DNA from: Eupeodes corollae
Taxonomy: Eukaryota; Arthropoda; Insecta; Diptera; Syrphidae
DNA: 64,000 nt
Direction: 5' to 3'
NCBI RefSeq assembly: GCF_945859685.1
Contig: NC_079147.1
Span: 59,240,946-59,304,945, forward strand
A model generated the notes under the pieces. That model made no database searches. It saw only the letters and a list, made by a program, of their open reading frames with translations, and was not told where the DNA came from. Made by a program: the position numbers and the translations under genes. Below are positions 48,431 through 59,129 of the stretch, piece after piece. Numbering within the stretch: position 1 is the first letter of the stretch; each line of letters starts with the position of its first letter.

Positions 48431-49035
48431 CTGACTCAAAATGTTTGCCATAATTATGTCCCAAAAAGCAGTCTACAGTCATGTTTAATAGAAGAAGTTT
48501 AAAGTTTAAGTCTTTAAAATAAAAATATACCAATTTTGCCCATTAATATGAAGGCCAGGTATTCAAAAGAAGGCCTTTTTGTCGAAATCATGATCTTAAG
48601 TCAAAAATAGCGTAGAAACTAGTAATTGAAAAAGAATAGGAAAAAGTACTGCGCCCAATGTTCATCCTTTTGGAACTCCACAACTATTTTACGTTTTTTC
48701 TTCTATTTTAAAAAATTTTTACAAATTTTAAACAAAAAATCTTATCAACCAAAAATAAAAATATGCCCAGAGTTGACTTTTCTTAAGTTTGGCGACACTA
48801 ATAGAAATTCTACCCCCTATTCGTGTGAAAACATAACTTAAGGATATTTTAAAGAAAATTTCATGATATACACAATTTACCTGAAAAACTTTTCACAACT
48901 TTATTGTTCGTCTTCACTGAACTATTATATAGCGTGTCTGATGGCAGATTTATGTTTTTAAATACGAATATTTCAAAAAGTAATAAAATGCGCGAGGGGA
49001 AAGGTGTCATTGAAATCAGTGATCGTGTGGATTTT
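48431..49035. other. Short AT-rich gap
   Basis: No feature recognised between a LINE remnant and the mariner nest. Confidence 0.4.
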
Positions 49036-49039
49036 TCGA

Positions 49040-49830
49040 TAACGATGTCGCACTGGTCAAGCGAGCATCACGAGTTCGCCATCGAGACATTTTTGAAGAG
49101 TAACGAGTCGTACGTTACTGCATCATTTCGGCATATTTGTTCACACTTCGATACACGACAAATAAGTGATGGAACTATTGTGGACATATTTCGTCCGTGG
49201 GTGCAGAGGCTATGAATACTCCACTGCCTCCAAAAAACATTGCAGTGGTTGGAAAGAGTTTACTAGAAAATGTACGACTTTCAATACTGAAAAGGGAAGC
49301 TTCACTGGGACTTCCATTCATTCAAAACTCGAATCGTTCAAGAACTCAAATAAAATGATTTCGTTTCATGCAAATAGTTTTGTTAGACGATTTTGCAGCT
49401 TTTTTGTCTTGTGAATTGAACACGAACGTTAATAAACAAAATTGCCGTTAATTGGCTCCAACAACCCTTAAAGCTAGACGGAAACACTAAAAGCCTCCTG
49501 TTTGGTACGCCTTATCCACGATTGGGGCCATGCGACAAATAGCAATAGTGACAATTATCGACGAATGATAACGGATTTCTTTTTGCCAAAACTTTGCAAG
49601 CTTATCTATTGTTTTCAGCGCAAATGTAGTCCCAACAGAATGAGAATAAGAGATTCGATGAATTTGCTTGGAGAAGCTTTCCCTCAAAAACCTATAATTC
49701 ACTTTGGGGACATCCTGTGGCCATCGTGGTCCCCCGACTTGATTCCAATGGATTTTTTGTATGGGGCTACCTATAAAAGAAAGTTTTAAGTAACAAACCC
49801 CGAAAATATAAATCTACCGTCAGACACTAG
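49040..49830 (+). mobile_element. Older mariner-like remnant hosting the nest
   Basis: The N-terminus is readable at 49047: MSHWSSEHHEFAIETFLKSN, then YVTASFRHICSHFD, DGTIVDIFRPWVQR, a helix-turn-helix region of a mariner-like family. A linker follows (NTPLPPKNIAVVGKSLLENV, LSILKREASLGLPF, RIVQELK). The first catalytic block is deleted. Text resumes at 49.55 kb with NYRRMITDFFLPKL, then MNLLGEAFPQKPIIHFGDIL, and SPDLIPMDFLYGATYKRK. It is cut off at the TA where the younger mariner inserted (49831). Continuation after 53362 could not be recognised. Confidence 0.8.
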
Positions 49831-50257
49831 TAAAGGGTGTCCCAAAACTAACGCAAGATTTGAATTTGCCGCCATTTGTTCAGTGAAGTGTTGGCAACTC
49901 TGAAAAAAAGCAATTTGACAGCTAACAGTATAGGGTTATTAAGAATGGAGCGTTACACAATAGAACAACGTGTCTTCATTATTAAAGAATATTTCAAAAA
50001 TAGTGAAAGCTTGGCGGCTGCAGTTCGAAAATTTCATACAAAATATGGTCGGAATAGTGTTTTAACTTCGTCAACTGTGAAGAGATTAATTGAAAAATTC
50101 ATAGAGACTGGATCCGTTGGAGACGCGCAACACACTGGTCATCCAAAAACAAGCCGTTCAAATGTGAATGACGAAGCAGTGCGTGAGAGTGTTGCTGACA
50201 ATCCAGGAACCTCAATTCGACGTCGCACAGTGGTGCGCGAGCGGAAAAAATTGTTTT

Positions 50258-51255
50258 TAAGAAGTTATATTTATCCTTTTAAATTTTATGTTTAAGTACT
50301 CTTATATAACCCGAGCGTATGATTTAAAAGTATTTTTCAACATATATATTGTATGTTCTGATTTACAAGCCCTCAAAGTTGAAAAATAATTTTACTCAAA
50401 TCGCGAACCGTAGTTTCAACAAATTTTGAGATGTTTTTTCCGAAGTTCCTTTAAATAAATTCTCTAGCTTCTTAAATAATTTAATTGGTCTATTTTCGAT
50501 TATCTAAAATAAAAAAAAAATGATTATTTATAAAAGATACCTTCTACAAGTAGTCTGAAGCTTAAGTACTAGGAAAAAATGTGTTTTTTTAAACTTTTTG
50601 ATTTCAAAAAAAAGCTCCAAAAGACTCCAAAAAAGTAAGTATGCCAGCATATGCTCCATGCATTTATGTAAAAGCACAGAAAAAATCAGCTGCAGATACG
50701 TGCAGATGTGGAAGTTATGATCAAAAATGTTTCACTGAATCGGATTTCAAAAAACTGCGTTTTGACGGTGGTGTTTACCAAAAAGTTTGATTTCTTCGTT
50801 ATTAATTGTCAGAATGAACTGGTTAAGCCCATTGTTTTAAGAAAAAATGTCAAACTTTATTTTAACAATAAAACAAAATTAATACATTGACACAGGTCTG
50901 AGAATTTCGATTTTTGCGAAACCATTTATTTCTGCCCGGAAAATTTTTTCAACTTTGAACTCAATTTTCTTGGAAAGAACACACGAAAAGCAATATAGTT
51001 TTATGATATTTTAAATTTTATGATAGAGCTTAAAAAAAAATAAAGAAAAGGATTAGGGATAATCCTTTATTTTTTTAGTTTTTTGCTAAAGGTAGGGCAG
51101 GTAGAAATAAAAAAGGTGTTATTTTTAAAGTTTTATTGCTTTGTTTTTGTTGTATATTGCGTAATTTTGTATTACCTGTCTTATTAGAATAAAATCTCTT
51201 ACTTAAATCTATATATATAAAGGATTAAATTAAAAAAAAGTCGGTATTGAGTTAT
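50258..51255. other. Non-coding left interior of the Transib-like element
   Basis: AT-rich, about 1 kb, with no frame I recognise. It lies between the left terminus and the reading frame and may be 5' untranslated sequence or decayed DNA. Confidence 0.45.
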
Positions 51256-51262
51256 TGACCAT

Positions 51263-51897
51263 TTGTGCAAGGTGTTTAAGAAAAATGTTTACTCTGATCA
51301 ATCAATAAGTGAAAGTGAAGTGAAATATAATAACAAATATACATACATTAAAATGCATTCAATCGAAATTCCTTATTCGGTGTTGTGTAGTGAACTTATC
51401 ACTAATGGACATGATGTTCAAAATCTTCTACCATATTTTGAAAGGGAATACCCCAACTTAATTTCTGAGCAAATAGAAACTGTGCTGTCAGAATTAAATA
51501 AACGTTTTGTGCCTCATTTTTTGAGTCGATGGAACGCAGTTGCAGTTCATAGAAAAAAAAGTCATTTTGAAAAAAATACACTCATTGGCTCGAAGGAGTT
51601 TTCGAAGTAGAACTAACCCAAAGTGTATTGGCCGAAACGTCAACTAATATGGGAAGACCACGAAAGAGTTTTGACGAATGCTGTGATCGAGCTAAAAGGT
51701 ATAAGAGGGACGAAATTAGAAATATATTTCCTCAAGAAGAGATAAACTATGCAGCAACATCAGAGAGCTTTTCCTGCTCACAATTTGATCCGGATAAGGC
51801 TCTTGCATTATTTATACAAGCAGAATTGTCGAAACGCCAATATGAAGTATTAAGACATGCCCTAAAAGATGAAGGACATGATGTTTTTCCACCTTAA
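51263..51897 (+). pseudogene. Transib transposase N-terminal part
   Basis: Two overlapping frames join by a frameshift near 51575. The first reads MHSIEIPYSVLCSELITNGH, FEREYPNLISEQIETVLSEL, then a linker. The second carries GRPRKSFDECCDRAKR at about 51652. That matches the GGRPR nonamer-binding motif at the start of the RAG1 core and of Transib transposases. Further on are DPDKALALFIQAELSKRQYE then VLRHALKDEGHDVFPP, the segment that precedes the catalytic domain in this family. The frame stops exactly where the tandem repeats begin, so all three catalytic acidic residues are lost. The family call is from motif layout, not from a search. Confidence 0.8.
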
Positions 51898-52457
51898 CAT
51901 GTGTTTAAAATTTCATTAAAATTCGTTTAGAAGTTCAGATTTTACAGACTTTTTTCCGCTCTCCCATACAAAAATCAAAAACCCTCAAATGTTAGAAAAA
52001 TGCCAATAACTTTTTTTCTAATAATTTTTTCTTGACCAAATTTTGACCAAGCATGTGTAAGACTAATCTTAACATGTGTTTAAAATTTCATTAAAATTCG
52101 TTTAGAAGTTCAGATTTTACAGACTTTTTTCCGCTCTCCCATACAAAAATCAAAAACCCTCAAATTTTAGAAAAATGCCAATAACTTTTTTTCTAATAAT
52201 TTTTTCTTGACCAAATTTTGACCAAGCATGTATAAGACTAATCTTAAAATGATTTAAAAATTTCATTAAAATTCGTTTAATAGTTCAGATTTTACAAAAA
52301 TTTTTCCGCTCTCCCATACAAAAATCAAAAACCCTCAAATTTTAGAAAAATGTCAATAACTTTGTTTATAATTTTTTTTTTTCAACCAAATTTTGACCAA
52401 ATATGTATAACACTAATCTTAACATCCTCGCTCTCCCATACAAACCGAACCACTGTG
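51896..52457 (+). repeat. 175-bp tandem repeats at the Transib right end
   Basis: Three full units (starts 51896, 52071, 52246) are highly similar; a fourth starts at 52421 but has lost about 60 bp and runs into the terminal heptamer. Each unit holds TTCATTAAAATTCG, TTCCGCTCTCCCATACAAA and TTTTGACCAA. The CGCTCTCCCATACAAA block is the subterminal sequence of the element, next to ACCGAACCACTGTG at the true end. The array therefore arose by amplifying subterminal DNA. Confidence 0.92.
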
Positions 52458-53479
52458 CGTCGTGGACAAGAATTGCAAATTTCAAGAACCTCTCTACAGC
52501 GTATACTCACCACAGATCTGTGTCTTCATGCTTACAAAATTCAATTTACAACAACAATTGAAGCCTTATGACCATGGACAGAGAAGAGAGTTCGTTGAAT
52601 GGATTATTGAACATCAACAAATGGACCCTGATTTTTCGAGCAAAACCATCGTAAGCGATGAAGCACATTTTCATCTTGATGGCTTTGTTAATCGCCAAAA
52701 TTGCCGCATTTGAGGTTCGGAGAACCCACATGTGGTTGTCGAAAAACAAATGCATCCACAACGCGTGACTGTATGTTGTGGATTTTGGGCTGGAGGCATA
52801 ATTGGGAAATATTTTTTTGAAAATGATGCTGGTCAAGCAGTGACTGTTACTGGTGCTCGATATGGCGACATGATTACACAGTTCTTTCTGCCAAAATTAG
52901 ATGATATTGATGCGTCCAATATGTGGTTTTAACAAGACGGTGCCACATGTCATACAGCCCGTGAAACAATTCAATTACTGCATAAGACATTTCCAGGTCG
53001 TGTACTCTCTCGTTTCGGTGATCAAAATTGGCCTCCTAGATCGTGTGATTTAACACCATTAGACTTCTTTTTATGGGGTTATTTGAAATCACAAGTCTAT
53101 GTCAACAAGCCCACAACCACCCGTGCATTAAAGGAGTAGATTCAACGCTGCATCAACGAAATTCAACCACATTTATGCAGAATGGTCATGGAAAATTTCA
53201 ACAAAAGAGTGCGCAAGTGCATGCAAAGCCGATGTGTTATTCCATACATAACCCTATTATATCAATGTACTTTACGAGTCAATAAAAATATAACTATCAA
53301 AAGACTAAAAACGGCGTTTTCTATTTAATTCAAATCTTTCGTTAATTTTGGGACACCCTTTAGAAATAAAACCATACATCGCGTTACCCTTAAAAAAATG
53401 GTCAATTTTAAAACTAATTTTATAGTCAAAGATAACTTCGAGATGTCTTTATCTCGTTAACCTTTGCAATGGATGATTA

Positions 53480-54140
53480 TCAATTTTGTACTTAAAACTA
53501 AATGGATTAAGTATCCCAACAAATTTTACAATACTGCATGTTTTGATATTGAAATATAAACCATTCAACGGTACACCAGTTAACAATGCAGTCAATGTCA
53601 GTTTGAATTCTATTGGCTTCTAATCGAGATCTTATAAGTAACAGATCATCGGCATATAAGAGACATTTTGCATCGGAAATATAATTTGGCAAATCATTGA
53701 TAAAAATAATAAAAAGGAGTGGCCCAAGTTGGCTGCCTTGTGGTACACCTGTAAAGTTTATTATTTCATTTGATAAAACATCAACAGTTTTAACATATTG
53801 ACCACGTCCAACTAAATAACTTTTAAAATAATTAATTAGAGCCGAGTGAAACCCTAACAGCTCAAGTTTTTTTCAAAAGAATATTGTGTTGCAAACTACA
53901 GATGCCTTTGAAAAATCGGTGATAACTTCGACTTCCAAGCGATTTTCTAAACAACCAAGACAATTCGTAAACATTGATAAATTGGTTGCCGTCGATCTGC
54001 CAGAAAACCATGCTGATGCTGTGAAATATGATTTCGAACTAAAGTATACAGTTTTGTTTTAATAATTGCTTCAAATACTTTTGGAATTAATCGAAGTTTA
54101 GCAATAGGTCTACAATTTTCAAAGAGGAAGAGGAGTAATC
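53480..54140 (-). mobile_element. LINE reverse-transcriptase fragment
   Basis: Minus-strand translation from 54.13 kb: a decayed PIAKLRLIPKVFEAII-like piece, then HQHGF...RSTATNLSMFTN near 53.98 kb, VITDFSKASVV near 53.92 kb (usual DFSKAFD), LLGFHSALINYFKSYLVGRG, then VNFTGVPQGSQLGPLLFIIF-type text near 53.74 kb. It continues with INDLPNYISDAKCLLYADDL (catalytic Asp pair intact, 53.65 kb) and DIDCIVNWCT. It ends at about 53.5 kb and has few frame breaks. It is of the same type as the LINE at 24.5-25.4 kb. Confidence 0.85.
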
Positions 54141-56285
54141 AGAGAATATTTAGAAGTGTTTAAGATTAACCTTCTACCAAAGACATGTTAAGAATATATC
54201 ACGCCAGGCTGATAAATTATATCTGCTGCAGCGTTTGAAAAAATGTTGTCCAGAGAAGATAAAGCTGATAACTCATCATATATATAGATAAACAAAGGCT
54301 ACCAGTATTTATATTAGAATTTAAAGTAATTAAAGCTTGATAATACTTGATTCTAAAGTCAGCAAAATAAAGCAAAAGTATTACAAATACCAATTAAGTT
54401 CTTCGATAAGGCCCCTTTGTATGATACACTAAATGAAATCTCAATCGATTTTCCTTTAGTATTCAAAAGTGACGAAAACCCTTAAGATGGATTCTGACCC
54501 AGATTTAAAGCATCGGCTAATGGTTTTTGTTTCAAAATAGATTAATACTTATAACGATCTATAACATCTTCAATAAATTCCAACTTACCCGAGGGCCGAT
54601 AAGTCAAAATTGAATAAATTTTGTCTATACAAATGATTGACTCCTTTTCCGTACAATTTCTTACTGAAAGTAAAAAACTTTATTGAAAACAATTTATTGA
54701 AGAATTTTTCCATGTTGATTAGATTTATTGAATATCATAAACCTAATTTTATATACAAGCCTTAAACCAAACTATTGAAATCATTCAATTTTATACTTAC
54801 AAAAGACGCATTGTCATCTATTTTCTGAATTAAGACCAGCTGACAGGTATATAATAAAAAACCAAAAAACGTAATGTCAATATCCCTCTTGTCATGTGTA
54901 ATCCTTAAATTGAATCAATTTAACTACACCATCACCTCACCTATGAACTTACCACCATCACTATCTAACAAAATTATCTCGGTATTTAGCAAACAAACTA
55001 AAGTTTGATAAACCCAATTATAACTTCAACTATATAGAGGGAGCCACAATACGGTACGAGTATGTGGAAACTGTCTTCTTCACTAATATACAATATCATA
55101 TATTTTATAAAGGATGTGTGTTGTATGTAATCTGATATGGCAAAAACTCTATAGCGAAAAGTTACAAGCAAAACAAAAAATGAACTGAAAAACCTTAAAC
55201 GTCCATAGATAGTCATGCCACAAAGGACATCATAGAAGCGGGTATAAAAACGGTTTTTCCTTCTTTTTTTGTTTGTGTAATTCAACTCAAGGACAGAGCT
55301 TTGTGGGGTTTTTCTTTTTGTGGAAAAGGATATATTCTTATTTTCTATTTTATAACATCAAACCACACCATTGTGTTGCAACAAATTTAAAACCCATTTA
55401 TTTTGGTTAAATATATTCTCTGAGGTTATATTAAGACACACTTTTGTGCCTCAGGGAATTTAACACGACAAAAGAAATCCACAAACAAAAACGAAGAAAT
55501 CAAACTACGATTTTTCTCTTTAGTAAAAGCCAAGTATATGGTGTTTGTGTGTTCGTGTCATCCGTTAGCTACAAACGGATGGACATGAACAAGAAGTCAT
55601 CATCAAGGCCGTAGTTTGAACCAACAAGAAAAAACTCCTTGGTGGCAAAATAATGATAAATGTTTTATTTCCCAATTTGAATTCCTTTGCTTTAAAAAAA
55701 CTGATTCTTATTTTTCAATAACTCATTCTTTTGGGAAAGGAATTTCTGTCATTTCTTTTGGTTTGACTTAAAAAAAGTTTAGACCCGTTTTTGTTAACAT
55801 TTTACGGTGCTTTAAGGCAAAGTGATCAATATCTGAAGTTTGGTTTGACTCGCTAAATAAAAATTCACTTCATGCGAGGTCATTGCTTCTTTTGAAAGTC
55901 CTCAAATTCAAAACTTCCTTATCATCCAATTTTAAGTTACCTTTAGTAACCCATTTAAAAATTTAAGACGAAGAATGTGAAAAAAGGAAAAACATAGAAA
56001 GAATTGACAAAGAGTGGTAAGACGCTCTTGATTCTTGAAGTACGACTGAAGAATGTAAATCTGTACTTCACAATACGACCCAAGTGGGATATTTATAGAG
56101 GTTTAGCAATGCAACTAGCTGTTTTATTAAGATCAAAAATCTTTAAAGCTATTTTTTAATACTTTCCGAGAGGCTGAAATGAGTTTTTCGAGAAGCATAA
56201 CAGAGCTGCAAGTTATACTCAAGCTTTGGCATTTTTTATTCCACGTCTAAAATTCTGCTAAAATCGAAATTTAATGAGTTTATCA
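54141..56285. other. Stretch without recognised gene
   Basis: No element or exon supported. A phrase TACTTTCCGAGAGGCTGAAA near 56.16 kb recurs as TACTTTTCAAGAGGCTGAAA near 56.55 kb, on either side of the second SINE copy. Confidence 0.45.
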
Positions 56286-56289
56286 TATT

Positions 56290-56550
56290 TTGTAGTACCC
56301 GTGGAATGTTAGTTAGTACGTTGAGCTGTCGTGCCAGAGGTCTTTGGTTCGATCCCTTCCTACGTCATCTAAAATGTTTTTCTAGGAATTGACAAATTCT
56401 CCAAGAGTAATTCTTGTCATGAAAAGCACTTTCTTAAATAAGCCGTTCGGATTCGTCTTAAAACTGTTGGTCCCCTTTATTCCTGACAACAGTACTCGGA
56501 CACAGGAATGGTTGAGAATTGTAAGTTACAAGACCCTGGTTCTCATCGGA
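56290..56550 (+). mobile_element. tRNA-derived SINE, second copy
   Basis: The head reads TAGTACCCGTGGAATG, an A-box-like TTAGTTAGTACGTTGAG, then a B-box GGTTCGATCC at 56346-56355. The body matches the 5.65-kb copy: AATTGACAAATTCTCCAAGAG then TAATTCTTGTCATG, TTGGTCCCCTTTATTCCTG, CACAGGAATGGTTGAGA, and AGACCCTGGTTCTC. It ends before the CGCCACC tail of the other copy. Divergence is moderate, pointing to an older insertion. Confidence 0.85.
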
Positions 56551-56619
56551 TACTTTTCAAGAGGCTGAAATAAGTTTCTGGAAAATAAATGATCAGAGAT
56601 GGGTTTTTGGAAGCACTAA

Positions 56620-57000
56620 GTTTCATGTGAATTTTGACATTCAAAGAGGCTTGATTTAGGGAACATTGAATATCAAAACCTTCTTATACTAAAATACTAG
56701 TGCTATTGTCAGCAAAACAATCCATTCAGTTTAAAGTTAAAGGCAGGAGATCATTAATAAAAATGAGAAAAAGTGTTGGACACAAAATAGAAACCTGCGG
56801 CATACCAGAATTCATTCCTTGTTTTCAGACTTGAACCCATCCAATACTCCTAGTATTGAACGGTCTGAGTTATAATTTCTAATCCAAATAGCAGACCTGA
56901 TGTAAAACTCGAGGAAAAGTTTGAGAGATAGCAAGCGAAATAATCTCATTCTCTCCAAAACGATCTAAAGATGTTTTTAGACTGTTCGGTGAAATTAACT
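56620..57000 (-). mobile_element. LINE RT fragment of the 34-kb family
   Basis: The minus strand from 56.99 kb reads SLDRFGENEIISLAISQTFP (usual HRFGESKIVALDISKAFD), then RNYNSDRSILGVLDGFKSEN, SGMPQVSILCPTLFLIFIND then LLPLTLN and CFADNSTS (catalytic YADD decayed to FADN). The text follows the same RT as the 33.7-35.9 and 42.3-43.4 kb copies. It is truncated on both sides. Confidence 0.75.
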
Positions 57001-57080
57001 ATAAAGTCACTAGTCCCGGTCATTTAAAAGCCTTCCATCTTCAAGATATTTCCTTAGAAGTCCTACAAAAACTTTAATAT

Positions 57081-57140
57081 AAACTTTGATATGATTGTTT
57101 CATTAATTGTAAACTTTAATATGATTGTTTCATTAATTTT
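57081..57140. repeat. Tandem duplication of 30 bp
   Basis: Two adjacent units, each AAACTTTRATATGATTGTTT followed by CATTAATTKT, differ at two positions. Local slippage duplication. Confidence 0.9.
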
Positions 57141-58615
57141 ATGTTCTCCATGATGCCAAAACAAAACTAAACTTCATCTAAGTATGTTTATGAACAAAAT
57201 AACTTAACACCACTTCATATGCATAATACAATCCTGACAACACAAATTGTTAACACCTCTGCGAAAAAAAGGATATCATCATCAGCCCATCATCCATCAG
57301 ACTTAAAATCAATAATCTAGCACCATAATCACCTTTGCTTCATGCTTCCCTTCTCGTCGATGATCGTTGATACAATATTCTCTTTGTTTATAAAATATGT
57401 CAACACATCGATTTGACCTCTAAAGTGGATGTTATATCCCTCTTGGTAAATCAATTCCCATTTACCTACCTTCCTATACTTAACCTACCAATATCTTATA
57501 ATAATGCTTAATACTTGCAAAAACTTTCACATGAAGCATGTACATCATACATATCTACACAAATCCTTTGAGATCCTTTTTCATAGGTCCTATGTCCAAT
57601 ATATGCATTATATACCTGCAAGAAATTTATTTGAAGGCAAGAAAATTTGTTTGCCTTAACACTTTGGTGATTTCGACGGACGGCCGACAAGCCTTTGACT
57701 TTGACCAACCATCAACCCCTCACGAGAGCCTTCGTTCATTATACATCAGGAAATCCTGCCACAGAACCCATGCGTCATTTATGTGTGTCGCCCGCGCTCC
57801 TCGTACTCCTTTTTTCATCCAATTTATCATCCTTTAAGTGTGTATGTAAATATATATGTGAGTGTAGTTGTGTTTGTCTATTGTCAACACCTTTTGGCAT
57901 ACGTGTCAGGCGAATAGTGTATTTCAATCAATCAAACATAATAAATAAAGGATTTCAATTGTTTCTTTGGGGTAAAGTTTAGCGACAGCTAATCACGTGT
58001 TATTTTCACTTTAGACAGATATAAAAAGTTATCTTGAATCAAAGGTAAAAAGTCTATACTTTCAGAAATATAATCATACAGAGTCATAAAGGAGATTTTT
58101 TTTATAGGAATAGTGATAAGAATAACAACAACAAAAAAACAAAACAAAAGATCAATTGATAGCTTGTGTTTGTTGAATATAAATATAAATTAGATATTTT
58201 ATCTAGATTTTTGCTTTGTACCTTATGAAAAAGTGGAATTTTTTTTTGATGTTGATTGAACTGTCATAAATAAAGGGTTTTATTACTTTCTGTTCATATA
58301 TAGAATATATCAAAAATCATTCTTTCTCATGATGTAAAAAATACCTTACAATATGCTTTTGGGCCTTTTAGCTCGTTTTTGTATGAAGTTAATACTTCGG
58401 GTGTAGTACTCTGAAAAACTTGATATTTAATAATTTTTCACTTAAGGAGAAAATGCAATATTATAGTGGCTTTCGAACCGGTTTTTTTAAACTAACATTT
58501 TGCTGTGCGCTGTCATATTTTTGTTTAAGATTGTCAACATTTTACAACATAAAAAGCTGTAAATTCAAATCTTTATCCTTGACAAAATTACTTGCATGGA
58601 ATGGTTAAAATTTTT
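57141..58615. other. Stretch without recognised gene
   Basis: An open frame at 57538-57837 is not supported by composition or similarity. No element ends were found. Confidence 0.4.
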
Positions 58616-58619
58616 TAGT

Positions 58620-58867
58620 TACTGTGGCGCCAACTAATTTATCGTTTAGGTGTAGGGCCAATCCCGCAAAAAAGGCCGAGTTCTTGTGCACGGCGGGGAA
58701 AAAGTTTAATCATTTGAATGTGCTGTTCAATCGTGTAATTTGCCATGTATATTTGGCATAAACAACTGAATGATAAACAATAAATTTGACAGATGTCAAC
58801 GAAACAAAAAAATGGCCAAAATCTACACGTGCCAAAAAAAACCCTATATATACTTTGGGACACTTCC
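58620..58867 (-). mobile_element. Short internally deleted mariner-like element
   Basis: On the minus strand the end GGAAGTGTCCCAAAG (58853-58867) resembles a mariner terminal repeat. It is followed by a 5' UTR and an ATG at 58746 giving MANYTIEQHIQMIKLF, the start of a mariner-like transposase. It jumps to PRRAQELGL, which normally lies about 80 residues later, and stops. No second terminal repeat was found. Such a copy is a MITE-like deletion product. Confidence 0.7.
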
Positions 58868-59129
58868 ATCGTCTTACCTGAAATAAGTATGATTTTACAC
58901 CGAAGAAACAATAAGTTAAACTTATGAGATTGAATTATTTGCGATGTTTTGCCTAAGCTGTCAATTTCCTCACATCTTGTTCTGTAAACACCCAAAACAA
59001 TAGGCTTAACTTAACGAACCATTTATCGATTGATCACCCCGAAAGCATAACCCACTACAAAAAATGATCTTGGTCGATTTTACCTCAGATAGGCGCTCTC
59101 CAATCATCAAAATTAATTTGACTTAGGTA

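Larger units (their letters stand above)
50226..52457 (+). mobile_element. Transib-like DNA transposon, non-autonomous
   Basis: The insert starts CACAGTGGTGCGCGAGCGG and ends CCGAACCACTGTG, so both termini carry the inverted heptamer CACAGTG (9 bp identical). It is flanked by CGTCG at 50221-50225 and 52458-52462. Removing the insert and one CGTCG restores the host transposase text SIRRRGQEL in frame, proving the boundaries. A GC-rich 5-bp duplication, termini starting CAC and a RAG1-like reading frame inside are the marks of the Transib superfamily, the relatives of the RAG recombinase. The catalytic core is missing; the right third is tandem repeats. Confidence 0.9.
49944..53155 (+). pseudogene. 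Mariner-like transposase, interrupted
   Basis: The start ATG at 49944 gives MERYTIEQRVFIIKEYFKNS and a helix-turn-helix region (TVKRLIEKFIETGSVGD). The first exon-like part stops at 50225 (NPGTSIRRR). Coding resumes at 52463 with GQELQISRTSLQRIL. A net 1-base frameshift lies near 52550. The catalytic domain has SDEAHF (first Asp, 52657), QDGATCHTA (second Asp, 52936) and RSCDLTPLDFFLWGYLKSQV (third Asp, 53047). The second and third Asp are separated by 36 residues, not 34 as in classical mariner. Stops replace Trp at about 52711, Gln at 52930 and Glu at about 53137. The enzyme would cut and paste the element at TA sites. It is inactive here. Confidence 0.92.
49833..53360 (+). mobile_element. 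Mariner-like element with TIRs and TA target, containing a Transib-like insert
   Basis: Left end reads AAGGGTGTCCCAAAACTAAC; the right end is its inverted copy (GGGACACCCTT at 53350-53360). Over the outer 36 bases, including the target TA, only two positions differ. TA dinucleotides flank at 49831-49832 and 53361-53362. Total length is 3,528 bp, of which 2,237 bp are the Transib-like insert plus its 5-bp duplication, leaving a 1.29-kb element, normal for mariner. The near-identical ends suggest a relatively recent insertion, although the transposase gene is broken. It sits in an older mariner remnant and in turn hosts another transposon. Confidence 0.95.

Noticed and set aside
5640..56550. 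CRISPR array or prokaryotic mobile system
   Set aside because: Repeats are dispersed eukaryotic SINEs and LINEs; there are no regularly spaced short repeats with unique spacers anywhere in the window.
57538..57982. Protein-coding exons in overlapping plus-strand frames
   Set aside because: No splice-site pair, no recognisable domain and frames overlap on both strands with ordinary non-coding composition.
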